Source of the DNA: an uncultured Christensenella sp.
GTDB taxonomy: Bacteria > Bacillota > Clostridia > Christensenellales > Pumilibacteraceae
Assembly: GCA_910585055.1 (NCBI GenBank)
Contig: CAJUBY010000020.1
Span: 1-32,576, forward strand
Length of the DNA stretch: 32,576 nucleotides
Direction: 5' to 3'
In this document: one piece after another, positions 22,514-31,641 of the stretch
Layout of the letters: every line of letters starts with the position of its first letter
Numbering within the stretch: the first letter of the stretch is position 1
Position numbers and translations under genes: made by a program
Notes under the pieces: model-generated
What the model saw: only the letters and a program-made list of their open reading frames with translations
What the model was told of the DNA's origin: nothing
Databases searched by the model: none

Positions 22514-25500
22514 ATGGACAATCAGGACAAGGCAACTTTTTCGTTGGACGATGAGGAGATCGTAGAAGAAGAAGTTATCGATCGTGACGAAGAGTACGAA
22601 GATGACGACTACGACGACGAAGAATACGACGATGAGTATGACGATGAAGAGGGCTACGACGACGAAGAATACGACGAGGACGGAGATTACGACGACGGTT
22701 ATAACGACGATTATTACGACGACCGTCTGAATAAAGTTCTTGACGAGCTGGCGGAGTTAAAGCGCGGAATGGCGCCTGCGCCCGTACAGCAGATGCCGCC
22801 TTCGGTCATGCCGCCGCAGTATATTTATCAGCCCACGGCGCCGCCGGCAGGCAGCGAAGTAGTCATGTATAACGAGATCTCGCGTCTGCGCGACGAGCTC
22901 GCCAAAAACCAGAACAGTCTTGAGATGCAGAAAGAACTTTCGCGTATCAAGGAAGATATGGCGCGCGACCAAAAGTTTGCGGAATCGCAGTACAATGCCG
23001 AGATCCAGCGGTTGCAGAGTAAGATCGACGACCTACTAAAAAACGGGTCAGGCCCTCAAGGTGAGCTTCCGGCAGGTTCGGAGTCCGCTTACATTGAGGG
23101 CACAAGTACAAATCTCGATATAAATAAACTGCTTTCGATCAACGAGGCGATCCTGCGTGCCGCCAAGGACAGTGACGTGCGGTTCCAAAACGAGATCGGA
23201 CATTTAAAGAAACAGCTCGATGAGATGCCTTCGTTAAAGGAACTCAACGGCGCGGTTTCTGCTGTTAAAAAAGCCGCAAACAATATCGGCGGTATCGATC
23301 CCGATACTATAGCCAAGCTTACAGCGGAGATCGACGCGCTCAAATCCGCCATCGGCGAAAAGGGTATTTCGGTGTCGGCGCCTGCGGCTGTACCCGTTTC
23401 GGTATCAGTCAAAAACGGCGATATCGATGCGAGCGAACTTTTACGTCAGCTTTACGATATAAAGGTAGCTCTCGGCAATGCGTCGGAAGCCGCGGTCAAC
23501 CGTGCCAAAACATTGTCTGAACTGATCGGCGCTTATAAAAAAGTCAATTATGACGTTCACTCGCAGAACGTATCTTTTAAAAACAAACTCGAATCGGTTT
23601 GCGACTATGTAAAAAAGCTTAAAGAGTGCGGCGAACCGGATACGCTCGATCTTATCGATGCCGTAAACGCGAACATAGCCGAGCTTTCGGGTTGTAGGCT
23701 TACACGCGAAATATTTAACGATCTGACGGCATATTGTAACGAGCACGGTATCACTACGCTGACGTCCGCAGTGCGTGACGGCGCTGAAAAATATTTCGGG
23801 CTTGTTCAGAAGATAACGGAAGTAAAACCGGAATCTTACGGCGATTATCTTCCGGACATGCTTGCCGCAGTCAATGTTATGGAGGGTAACAGAAAGGAAG
23901 CCGAAAACGCCGCCGTTATAGGCGAGATCACTTCGCTGTTGCTTGCCGAAAATACCGATCATGTCGCGCTTTCCGAAAAAGTGCACAAGTTTGCGACGCT
24001 TAAAGTAGGCGATATTATGGAATTGCCTACGGTAGAGCAGCCGAAGGAATACAGCGTTTCCGCAAACGTTTCGGATGAGTCCGTGTTTACCAAACTCGCG
24101 GAGATCAAATCTGCACTGTCTGAGATATCGCAGATCGTACAGGCTAACGATCGGGTGCGATCCGAACAGAATGTGCGGGACGGCGCGGCTGTCCAGAGTG
24201 CTGCGCCAGCCGTCGTACAGGCCGCCGTTCTGGACGACGCGTCGGTCAACCGTATACTACAATCGGTCGAAGAACTAAAGAATAAGCTCGAAACCGCTGC
24301 CGGTGTTCCCGATGTAGCAGACGCGCTGGAAGAAATACGCAAGAATTATGTAGAGATATCCGACCGTATAATAGAGGTTTCGCAAAAATTACAGGCGCCT
24401 GCGCAAGCTTCGGAATCCGTCACTGAAAATACTTCCGTAGCAACCGAAAATCCCCGATCCGATAACGGCGTCAGCGATGAAGAAAAAGAGCGTATGCTCG
24501 AGGATATCGCTTACATTCGCGGTAAACTTGACGAATACGATAGCTTTATAAACGGTATTCCCGATCTGCGTGCCGATGTTATCAATATTGCAAATTCCGT
24601 AGATATATCCGAACAGTTTACCGAACTGCGCAAAGATATAGCCGGTTTGGATAAGTTTGCCGAGATCGCGGAAACTTTGAACGATATCCGTAAGGATATT
24701 GCGGATCTTAGTTCTTCGTCGGTGACAGACAAGATAGAAGAGATCCGTAAGGAAATTTCCGAACTCAATAAATCATCCGATATATCCGAACAGTTGTCTG
24801 CGCAGACAAATTCGCTGGTATCGGAAGTCGGTACGCAGTTGGATAAACTTTACGACGATCTTACAGGCGTATTAATCGAGTCCGAATCCAATTTGATGAA
24901 CCGTCTTAACGAGAGCGGAAACAACGACGCTATAGAAAACGCCAAGGTCGATATCATGGCGGATACACAGGTCATACGCGACACGGTATTCGGAGTTTCC
25001 GATTCGGTGTTGGTACTTAATGACGCTGTGGAAAACGCCAAGACCGATATAATAACCGATACGCAGTCTATACGCGACTCATTGCTTGTCGTTAACGATC
25101 TGTTGCTTGCCGCACCTACAAACGATAACTTCGAACAACTACGTGCGGATATCAATGCATATTTCGATTCGGAGGCTGCCAATTCGGAAGCCGCAGCAGC
25201 GGACAGACAGAAGATTTTAGAGGATATAGCGTTCTTGCGCGAACAGGCGGAGCTGGCGATATCCGAATCGAATACCGAAGATCAAATACCCGACGGTGAA
25301 TCCGCAATACAAGATAACGAAACGCTTATAAATTATCTCGACGATATAGCAGGACGCGTGGCGTTATTGAACGGTATTTCGGAAGATACCGCTACCGCCA
25401 AACAATCGGTTACGGCGCTTAACGACAATGTAACGGCGATCGGCGGAAGTATATCGTCCGTATACGACAGTATAGCGGCATTAAACGACGGCATAACGTC

Positions 25501-28500
25501 GGTCAACGACAATATAACCGCATTCGGCAGTACTGTCGACGCAGTTAACGATACCGTTGCGGCATTTAACGAAAATGTTGCGTCCGTCGGCGAGAATATT
25601 ACGGCAGTCAGCGAAAGTATCTCCGCGGTCGGCGACGGTGTAAATGCAACACGCGATGCGGCAGTCGCAGCGTTGGATGCGCTTGCTCCGATCGACGAAA
25701 AACTCAATTCCATACTCGACAGGCTGGATTCCGCCGAAACGGAATCGGAATATGCCGACGAAAACGAAGGCAATATCGATCAGAGCTATGCGCCCGGCAT
25801 AATGTCGGATGAAGAGCTGATAGAGCTTAAAGACAGCCTTAATACGATCCTCGACACGTTGCCTCTGTTCCCGCAGGCCGACGACGTTATTACGGCGCGC
25901 GACAATACGTATGCGATCCTCGATTCGCTTACGCTGATGCCACATGCCGATGATGTGGTTGCCGTGCGTGAAAACGTCGCGTCCGTTTTGGAAGCTGTCG
26001 GCAATCTTTCCGAAAGCTTAAGCGCGGCGGTATCGGCAGATATATCGTCCGAGGTAGCCGGATTGCGCGAAGCGGTAGATGCTTCTTCGGAAGATATAAA
26101 GTATATCCGCAGTAAACTGGAAGAGACAAACGGCGTGAGCGCCGAGGGTTTTGACGTACAGTCGTTAACGGAAGAGCTTTCTTTGGTACTGGATAAGATA
26201 GAACAGTACGAGCTTGCGGCTTCCGCCAATAAACAGGAAATAATAGACACCGTCAACGGTATACGCGAAGAGATTCATATCAATACGCTGGATGAAAACA
26301 TGTCAGCAGCCGGTATGGACGGAGAAACGCGCGACGCGCTTTTAGGAGAGATAGCCGAAATACGCGAACGTCTGGGCAATATCGAGAGTTTCACGCAATC
26401 CAACGGCGATACAGGCAGTGCCGCGATCGACGAATTGACCGCGCAGATCGCGGATCTTCAGGTTGTTATCACCGACAGATTTTCAGCCGGTATTTCCGAA
26501 GATGCGGAAAATACGGCAGAATTGCAGTCTGATGCCGTTCAAGCCGTTTTGGGAGAGCTCGCCGCTATAAAAGAACGTTTGGATTCGGTTCCGGAATACG
26601 ACACCGTAGAAGAGATTCTGTCGTTGCGCGACGATATCAAAGCGGCGCGTATAGTGGATCAGGACGAAGTTTCGAGCGAACTCGAATCTATAAAGAACGA
26701 ACTTGCGTCAATATCTTCGGGCAATATCCTCGACGAGATACGTGCGTTGCGCGAAGATATTTCAAATCTTCCGGTCGGCGACGGTATTGCGGAACAGCCT
26801 ACCGACGGCGAGATCAATCTTGTGCTCAACGAGATCGTATCGTTGCGTGACGAAGTATTCGCGTTTAAGGACGAAGTCCTCAATGCAACGGCACTTACTA
26901 CGCCGCTGTCCGAGCCTGATTCCGAACGGTCTGTCGGTAATCCCGACGATATGACCGCATTGCTCGACGAATTGACAGCTTTGCGCGCCGACCAGTCCGC
27001 ATTGACGGAAAATATCGACGATCTTAAAGATATCGTCAGCCGTAGAACCGCTATTACCGCCGACGGCGATAACGGCGAACAGACCCTGCAAGGCGATTTA
27101 AATGTCGTGCTCGACGAGATAATCAATCTCAAAAACGACGTAGATAGGATAGAAGAAAGTCTCGGCGGCGAAAGACTTAATGCGATATCGGAGCAGGTCG
27201 ATGATATTCGCGCTATGATCGAGGATTTGCACGGTATCGGTGGTACTGCAGCCGACGGAGAAACATCCGAAGAGCATGGTTCCGTTTATGCGCAGGAAAT
27301 AGATCTCACGCCTATTATGGAACAGTTTGAGACAGTAAACGCCGCACTCGACGATCTGCGTATCAACCGCGAACTGGAAAACGGACAGGTATCAGAAAGC
27401 GGTTCCGGTGTTATATCTGCGCGTTTCGACGAATTGCAAGGCGAGATCGAAGAAATAAAAGCCGCGGTAGAAGCAATTGCGCCGGTCGACTATGCTACGG
27501 AAATAGCGGAACTGCGCAACGAGATCGAAACTCTTCGCGCCGAAAACGAACTGCTTAAGTCCGGCGGCGCCGACGGTATTTCCGAGCAGCTAGCCGATCT
27601 TAAAGAAACGATACGGGATATGACGCTCGCTATGGCTCCGGTAACTTCTGCCGACGGCGACACATCGTATGCCGCGCTTATAGACGAAATACGCGATTTA
27701 AAAGCTCAGATAGTCAATGTAACGGAAAATACCGCGCCCGTTTCCGCAGTAGCCGACGAGAATATAATGGCGGCTATCCGCGATGCGCTTGCAGCGCAGA
27801 CTTCGCCGCAATCATATGCGGAAGAGTTAGGCGACATACGTGACGAAATTGCTCAATTGCGTTCGCTGACAACGGTCGCTGCCGAAAGCGGCGGTATGTC
27901 TGAGGCGGCTGCTATCCGCGACGAGATAGCGGAGATAAAAGCCATGATCTCTTCGCCCGAAAGCCTCGTAGGCGTAGCGGAAGACGTAACTGCCATAAAA
28001 GCGGACGTGCGCACGTTAAAGGACGAGCCCGATCTCGGTGTTATGAACGAGATATTGGCTTTGCGCGATGAGTTCCAAGCTTTGCGCGAGCAGATCGAGG
28101 ACGTAAAACGCATAGCCGGCAAAACGGATAGCGAGGCCGACGATTCGCTTATGAACGAAGTCCAATCGTTGCGCGATCAATTGTTTGCAATAAGCATGGC
28201 AAACGTAAACGATCCTGCGTCCGGAGAATCCAATTACGAAAGCTATAACAATATAATTTTGGACGAGCTTGCGTCGCTGCGCGATCAGGTCAATTCCGCA
28301 GGATCTGCGAGCGACCTTGCGCTCATCTCGGACGAGTTCGCGCAACTTAAGTCTGCTCTCGACAAACGTGAAGCGTTATACGAAGCGTTGGCGGACCGTG
28401 TTTCCAAGATAGATAACGATACGGCAAGCAACAGGATTTTGGACGAGCTTACGTCGTTGCGTGCGGACATGTCAAATCAGCGCGATGCCGATCTGACCAC

Positions 28501-29545
28501 GCTCAATTTTATGTCGGAAATGGCGCATTTGCTGGAACGTCAGAATCAGTATCTCACTCAGAACGCCGGTTCGAGGATAACCGACGAGATAGAAAGCCTT
28601 AAGGCGGAAATCGCATCGTCGGACGCCGTGGCGGAAGAGGTGGCTAAACTTCGCGAAGTCATGTCTCAGTCCGGCAACGCGTCCGATAACGAAACTATCT
28701 TAACTGAACTTGCGGATCTGCGCGAAGAATTGAGCAGGGAAAAACCGAGCCGAGAAAATGCTTTGATCTTGGATGCCATTTCGCGTTTGCGCGACGAGAT
28801 CACCGTTCTCGCAGAGCGTGAAAAAGTGCGCGATCTCAATTCCGATGCGGATCTTTCGGATTCTCTTACCGATTTGAAAGAGCAACTCAATGAGATCGCA
28901 GGAATAATGGAGCCGACCGGAAAAACAAACGAACCGCCCGTTCAGGCGGAAAATAAACCGTCTTCGACCGGCGCAAAACGCGGCAGAAAGCCCGGCTCTA
29001 AAAACGGGACCAAATCGGGCGCGTCAAGGTCGGTTGCAAACAGAGAATCGTCCGCGACAAAAAGCACGGGCGCAAAACGCGGTAGAAAACCGGGGACGAA
29101 GAACGCGGTAAATACCGATAAAGCGGATGTAAATAAGAATGAACCAGTAAATCCCAATCCGATAACTACCGTGATAGAGCCGTACAGCTCCGGAACGTTT
29201 GATTTCGACGCAAAGATAGAAGAACAGATGCGGCGGCTGGACAGCGATAACGATATGTCGTTGAATATCAACAAAACGATAAGCACGACGGATGCTATGG
29301 ATGTTGCGGATAAGCTTGCCAAACAAGTGGCAAACAAGCTTATAATGGAACAGCTTGTGGAGCAGCTCGGCGACGGCGGTGTCAGCGAAGAGCGTGTCGA
29401 CGAAATTCTGCGCGACATACTTCCGCAGGAGTTTACTACCATAGCGGAGACCGAATCTTCCGATAAGGTACGCAGATTAGCCAATCAGCTCGTTCTTAAC
29501 AAACTTCGTTCACGGCTGAACGGTAAAAACAACAGCGAAGATTAG
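22514..29545 (+). CDS. Giant cytoplasmic coiled-coil protein, acidic N-terminus, AT-hook-like C-terminus
   Basis: 2343 residues from the ATG at 22514, chosen for GAGGA 6 nt upstream; an in-frame ATG at 22469 is rejected because it lies inside the intergenic hairpin. No signal peptide or membrane helix is seen. Residues 12-70 hold 40 Asp/Glu and 10 Tyr with a single Arg. After a Pro/Gln linker, nearly the whole protein is predicted helix, with dozens of variants of ILDELxxLRDEI. It includes twelve consecutive heptads at 968-1051 and hinge-like Ser/Gly/Asp-rich breaks. Near the C-terminus are two KRGRKPG motifs (2155-2161 and 2188-2194) in a Lys/Ser-rich linker, then a compact helical end domain of about 100 residues (DAMDVADKLAKQVANKL; SEERVDEILRDILPQEF). 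I do not recognise a family. The architecture suggests a filament or scaffold; it could also be an SMC-like or tape-measure-like rod, but no ATPase motif is present. Confidence 0.85.
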   Translation: MDNQDKATFSLDDEEIVEEEVIDRDEEYEDDDYDDEEYDDEYDDEEGYDDEEYDEDGDYDDGYNDDYYDDRLNKVLDELAELKRGMAPAPVQQMPPSVMPPQYIYQPTAPPAGSEVVMYNEISRLRDELAKNQNSLEMQKELSRIKEDMARDQKFAESQYNAEIQRLQSKIDDLLKNGSGPQGELPAGSESAYIEGTSTNLDINKLLSINEAILRAAKDSDVRFQNEIGHLKKQLDEMPSLKELNGAVSAVKKAANNIGGIDPDTIAKLTAEIDALKSAIGEKGISVSAPAAVPVSVSVKNGDIDASELLRQLYDIKVALGNASEAAVNRAKTLSELIGAYKKVNYDVHSQNVSFKNKLESVCDYVKKLKECGEPDTLDLIDAVNANIAELSGCRLTREIFNDLTAYCNEHGITTLTSAVRDGAEKYFGLVQKITEVKPESYGDYLPDMLAAVNVMEGNRKEAENAAVIGEITSLLLAENTDHVALSEKVHKFATLKVGDIMELPTVEQPKEYSVSANVSDESVFTKLAEIKSALSEISQIVQANDRVRSEQNVRDGAAVQSAAPAVVQAAVLDDASVNRILQSVEELKNKLETAAGVPDVADALEEIRKNYVEISDRIIEVSQKLQAPAQASESVTENTSVATENPRSDNGVSDEEKERMLEDIAYIRGKLDEYDSFINGIPDLRADVINIANSVDISEQFTELRKDIAGLDKFAEIAETLNDIRKDIADLSSSSVTDKIEEIRKEISELNKSSDISEQLSAQTNSLVSEVGTQLDKLYDDLTGVLIESESNLMNRLNESGNNDAIENAKVDIMADTQVIRDTVFGVSDSVLVLNDAVENAKTDIITDTQSIRDSLLVVNDLLLAAPTNDNFEQLRADINAYFDSEAANSEAAAADRQKILEDIAFLREQAELAISESNTEDQIPDGESAIQDNETLINYLDDIAGRVALLNGISEDTATAKQSVTALNDNVTAIGGSISSVYDSIAALNDGITSVNDNITAFGSTVDAVNDTVAAFNENVASVGENITAVSESISAVGDGVNATRDAAVAALDALAPIDEKLNSILDRLDSAETESEYADENEGNIDQSYAPGIMSDEELIELKDSLNTILDTLPLFPQADDVITARDNTYAILDSLTLMPHADDVVAVRENVASVLEAVGNLSESLSAAVSADISSEVAGLREAVDASSEDIKYIRSKLEETNGVSAEGFDVQSLTEELSLVLDKIEQYELAASANKQEIIDTVNGIREEIHINTLDENMSAAGMDGETRDALLGEIAEIRERLGNIESFTQSNGDTGSAAIDELTAQIADLQVVITDRFSAGISEDAENTAELQSDAVQAVLGELAAIKERLDSVPEYDTVEEILSLRDDIKAARIVDQDEVSSELESIKNELASISSGNILDEIRALREDISNLPVGDGIAEQPTDGEINLVLNEIVSLRDEVFAFKDEVLNATALTTPLSEPDSERSVGNPDDMTALLDELTALRADQSALTENIDDLKDIVSRRTAITADGDNGEQTLQGDLNVVLDEIINLKNDVDRIEESLGGERLNAISEQVDDIRAMIEDLHGIGGTAADGETSEEHGSVYAQEIDLTPIMEQFETVNAALDDLRINRELENGQVSESGSGVISARFDELQGEIEEIKAAVEAIAPVDYATEIAELRNEIETLRAENELLKSGGADGISEQLADLKETIRDMTLAMAPVTSADGDTSYAALIDEIRDLKAQIVNVTENTAPVSAVADENIMAAIRDALAAQTSPQSYAEELGDIRDEIAQLRSLTTVAAESGGMSEAAAIRDEIAEIKAMISSPESLVGVAEDVTAIKADVRTLKDEPDLGVMNEILALRDEFQALREQIEDVKRIAGKTDSEADDSLMNEVQSLRDQLFAISMANVNDPASGESNYESYNNIILDELASLRDQVNSAGSASDLALISDEFAQLKSALDKREALYEALADRVSKIDNDTASNRILDELTSLRADMSNQRDADLTTLNFMSEMAHLLERQNQYLTQNAGSRITDEIESLKAEIASSDAVAEEVAKLREVMSQSGNASDNETILTELADLREELSREKPSRENALILDAISRLRDEITVLAEREKVRDLNSDADLSDSLTDLKEQLNEIAGIMEPTGKTNEPPVQAENKPSSTGAKRGRKPGSKNGTKSGASRSVANRESSATKSTGAKRGRKPGTKNAVNTDKADVNKNEPVNPNPITTVIEPYSSGTFDFDAKIEEQMRRLDSDNDMSLNINKTISTTDAMDVADKLAKQVANKLIMEQLVEQLGDGGVSEERVDEILRDILPQEFTTIAETESSDKVRRLANQLVLNKLRSRLNGKNNSED
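22547..22723 (+). other. Asp/Glu/Tyr-rich acidic N-terminal segment
   Basis: Codons 12-70 of the giant coiled-coil gene encode repeats of YDDEEYDDEYDDEE type: 40 acidic residues out of 59, plus 10 tyrosines spaced about every five residues. The segment is disordered in character. It mirrors in charge the Arg-rich tail of the protein encoded immediately upstream, so a direct contact is plausible (inference). Confidence 0.85.
25415..25666 (+). repeat. Twelve consecutive exact heptads
   Basis: Codons 968-1051 encode ALNDNVT, AIGGSIS, SVYDSIA, ALNDGIT, SVNDNIT, AFGSTVD, AVNDTVA, AFNENVA, SVGENIT, AVSESIS, AVGDGVN and ATRDAAV without a break. A small or aliphatic pair opens each unit and Ile/Val sits near its end, with Asn/Asp/Gly in exposed positions. 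The pattern resembles stalk coiled coils of fibres and differs from the LRDEI-type repeats on either side. Confidence 0.88.
28976..29092 (+). other. Two AT-hook-like KRGRKPG motifs
   Basis: AKRGRKPGSKNG (K at codon 2155) and AKRGRKPGTKNA (K at codon 2188) stand 33 residues apart in a flexible linker with no helix signal. They resemble the AT-hook pattern (core RGRP, commonly followed by KGSKN), with Lys inserted before the Pro. Minor-groove DNA binding is therefore plausible but unproven. Confidence 0.6.
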
Positions 29546-29556
29546 TTTTAACGGAT

Positions 29557-29591
29557 AACATGCCGGCTCAATATGGGTCGGCATGTTTTTT
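29557..29591 (+). terminator. Rho-independent terminator of the giant operon
   Basis: AACATGCCG (29557-29565) pairs with CGGCATGTT (29579-29587) around a 13-nt loop, followed by four more T. It begins 12 nt after the stop of the third giant gene. Confidence 0.85.
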
Positions 29592-30016
29592 GTATAACGA
29601 AAACACCGCGATAGTCGCGTGGTTCGAAAAAGGTTCACCTATGAGAATAAACAAAAAACCTGTTAATGTTTTAGTTGAGTTGACCCGGCAAGCAAGTAAA
29701 AGAACATAAACATAAAACACTTTTATGTCGAAACGAGTTGACAACACGATAATCACATACGTAAAGGAATTGCAAGTACCGTATAGTATTTGCGTCAAAG
29801 TATCGTCGAAATACGGAAGGGCGTAGAACTTATCGAAGGAGAAATATGTTTCGACAGTACCGACAAAATATAGCGTATCGGGATCTGCCGGATAATTGCA
29901 AGTAAGTATATTGATGATATTTCAAAAATTCGGAGATATGAGATCCGTTATCGAAACGGGATTTCGGATCGAATTAAATAACTCAGCGGCTATTTTGTCG
30001 AAAAATAAATAATATA
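29592..30016. other. 425-nt stretch without a convincing gene
   Basis: No long open frame with a start site is present. The best plus-strand fragment starts at an ATG at 29726 (MSKRVDNTIITYVKELQVPY), runs 33 codons to a TAG, and stays readable in frame past two internal stops to about 30010, as a decayed gene might. It has no clear ribosome binding site. Small dyads occur at 29603-29622 (imperfect 10-bp) and 29710-29728 (perfect 8-bp arms, CAC loop). It could be a gene remnant, spacer DNA or an unrecognised small RNA locus. Confidence 0.35.
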
Positions 30017-30045
30017 TTGACAAACGGTATAAAAAGTAATATAAT
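30017..30045 (+). promoter_or_regulatory. Consensus promoter of the iron alcohol dehydrogenase
   Basis: TTGACA (30017-30022), 17 bp, TATAAT (30040-30045). Transcription should start near 30052, with a short leader containing a small GGGG/CCTC hairpin and an AGGAG site before the ATG. Confidence 0.9.
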
Positions 30046-30095
30046 TATTCGGGGTGAAAACCTCGGTAACATAATAATATCATTAGGAGTGTGTC

Positions 30096-31313
30096 ATGGC
30101 AAGATTTACATTACCCAGAGATCTGTATCACGGAAAAGGCGCGATCGAAGCTCTCAAAACGTTCCAAGGCAAGCGTGCAATGGTGTGCGTAGGCGGCGGT
30201 TCGATGAAAAAATTCGGTTTTCTCGACAAGATTGTTTCGTATCTCGAGGAAGCCGGCATGGAAGTTAAATTGATCGAAGGTATCGAACCCGATCCGTCCG
30301 TAGAAACTGTTATGAATGGTGCGGACGCAATGCTTAAGTTCGGACCCGATTGGATAATCGCGGTAGGCGGCGGATCGCCTATCGATGCGGCTAAAGCAAT
30401 GTGGATCAAGTACGAATATCCGGACATCACTTTCGAAGAAATGTGCAAGGTATTCGGTATCCCGGCGTTGCGCAGAAAGGCTAAGTTTTGCGCGGTTTCT
30501 TCGACATCGGGCACGGCAACGGAAGTTACTGCGTTCTCTATAATAACCGACTATAAAAAGGGAATAAAATATCCTATTGCAGACTTCGAAATAACCCCGG
30601 ACGTCGCTATCGTAGATCCCGACCTTGCGGAAACAATGCCCAAAAAACTTGTGGCGCATACGGGTATGGACGCTATGACTCACGCCGTCGAAGCATACGT
30701 TTCCACTGCAAACTGCGATTATACCGATCCGCTTGCTATCTTCGCCATCAAAATGATACAGGAAGATCTCGTAGGATCATACAACGGGGATATGAAAAAA
30801 CGCGACAGAATGCACAACGCACAGTGTCTTGCCGGCATGGCGTTCAGCAATGCGCTTTTGGGTATCGTACATTCCATGGCGCATAAAACGGGCGCGGCGT
30901 TTGCCGATTACGGCGCACACATTATACACGGCGCGGCAAATGCTATGTATTTGCCTAAAGTCATTGCGTTCAACGCCAAAGATCCCGAAGCTAAAAAGCG
31001 TTACGGCATAATAGCCGATTATATGGGACTGGGCGGCAGTTCGGACGACGAAAAAGTAAAGCTGCTTATTGCGTATCTGCGGAAGATGAACGACGATCTC
31101 AATATACCGCATTGTATCAAAAACTACGGTCCGGACAGCTATCCCTGCGAACAAGGTTTCGTACCCGAAAAAGTGTTTTTGGAGCGCTTGCCCGAGATCG
31201 CCGAAAATGCTATCGGCGACGCTTGCACGGGCAGCAATCCCCGTCAGCCGTCTCGGAAAGAAATGGAAAAACTTCTTAAGTGCTGTTACTACGATACCGA
31301 AGTCGATTTCTGA
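30096..31313 (+). CDS. Iron-containing alcohol dehydrogenase (AdhE-C-terminal type)
   Basis: 405 residues of the group III, Fe-dependent alcohol dehydrogenase family, which interconverts aldehydes or ketones and alcohols with NAD(P)H. The nucleotide-binding glycine motif is AVGGGSPIDAAKAMW (89-103). Metal ligands are expected at D192 and H196 (GMDAMTHAVEAY), H263 (HSMAHK) and H278 (HIIHGAANAM). TSGTATEVTAFSIITD (137-152) and KYPIADFEITPDVAIVDP (158-175) closely follow the alcohol dehydrogenase half of bifunctional AdhE, so this is a stand-alone relative rather than a BdhA/YqhD type. There is no aldehyde dehydrogenase domain. It is monocistronic, with a consensus promoter, an AGGAG site 6-7 nt before the ATG and a strong terminator, suggesting high expression in fermentative redox balancing. 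The substrate cannot be told from the sequence. Confidence 0.95.
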   Translation: MARFTLPRDLYHGKGAIEALKTFQGKRAMVCVGGGSMKKFGFLDKIVSYLEEAGMEVKLIEGIEPDPSVETVMNGADAMLKFGPDWIIAVGGGSPIDAAKAMWIKYEYPDITFEEMCKVFGIPALRRKAKFCAVSSTSGTATEVTAFSIITDYKKGIKYPIADFEITPDVAIVDPDLAETMPKKLVAHTGMDAMTHAVEAYVSTANCDYTDPLAIFAIKMIQEDLVGSYNGDMKKRDRMHNAQCLAGMAFSNALLGIVHSMAHKTGAAFADYGAHIIHGAANAMYLPKVIAFNAKDPEAKKRYGIIADYMGLGGSSDDEKVKLLIAYLRKMNDDLNIPHCIKNYGPDSYPCEQGFVPEKVFLERLPEIAENAIGDACTGSNPRQPSRKEMEKLLKCCYYDTEVDF

Positions 31314-31334
31314 TACGATTATATTGTACCGTAC

Positions 31335-31366
31335 AAAAAAGATCCCGGATCGCCGGGATCTTTTTT
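31335..31366 (+). terminator. Strong rho-independent terminator after the alcohol dehydrogenase
   Basis: A perfect 14-bp stem (31335-31348 with 31353-31366) encloses a 4-nt ATCG loop. The arms start with six A and end with six T, so it can work in both directions. Confidence 0.93.
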
Positions 31367-31470
31367 ATGCCGTGATATCGGCATTGCCGATTTAAAAAAA
31401 CGTAATAATGTCGCATATAACTAAAACTGACGGTATAGTTTAGGATCCGCCGCACAAACAAACATATACC

Positions 31471-31498
31471 TTGGATCGCATATCGTTTTATATATAAT
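31471..31498 (+). promoter_or_regulatory. Likely promoter of murA
   Basis: TTGGAT (31471-31476), a 16-bp spacer and TATAAT (31493-31498). This implies a leader of about 137 nt before murA. Within it an imperfect interrupted hairpin can form (GATAG...CTATC, ATAA...TTAT, GCG...CGC, about 31550-31589); it matches no riboswitch I recognise. The rest of the 275-nt gap 31367-31641 shows nothing else. Confidence 0.55.
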
Positions 31499-31641
31499 AA
31501 ACACGGATCGCGTTTAAATGTGCGGATAACAATATAAGATATTTGAGGATAGATAAGCGTCTGTACTTGCCGCGCTATTTATCGCTATCACGAAGAAGCG
31601 TATGTTCACATATACTAAAAATGAATATAGAAGGTGAACGT

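Noticed and set aside
22514..29545. Giant coiled-coil gene as a phage tape-measure or SMC/Rad50 protein
   Set aside because: There is no Walker A/B or ABC signature and no phage genes nearby; it follows two host-type membrane proteins on the same transcript.
29621..29645. GGTTCGA-like sequence suggesting a tRNA T-arm
   Set aside because: No matching stem, anticodon arm or acceptor stem can be formed around it.
29568..29798. A 76-codon hydrophobic minus-strand frame with a TTG start
   Set aside because: No ribosome site, no promoter, and it runs into the giant-operon terminator.
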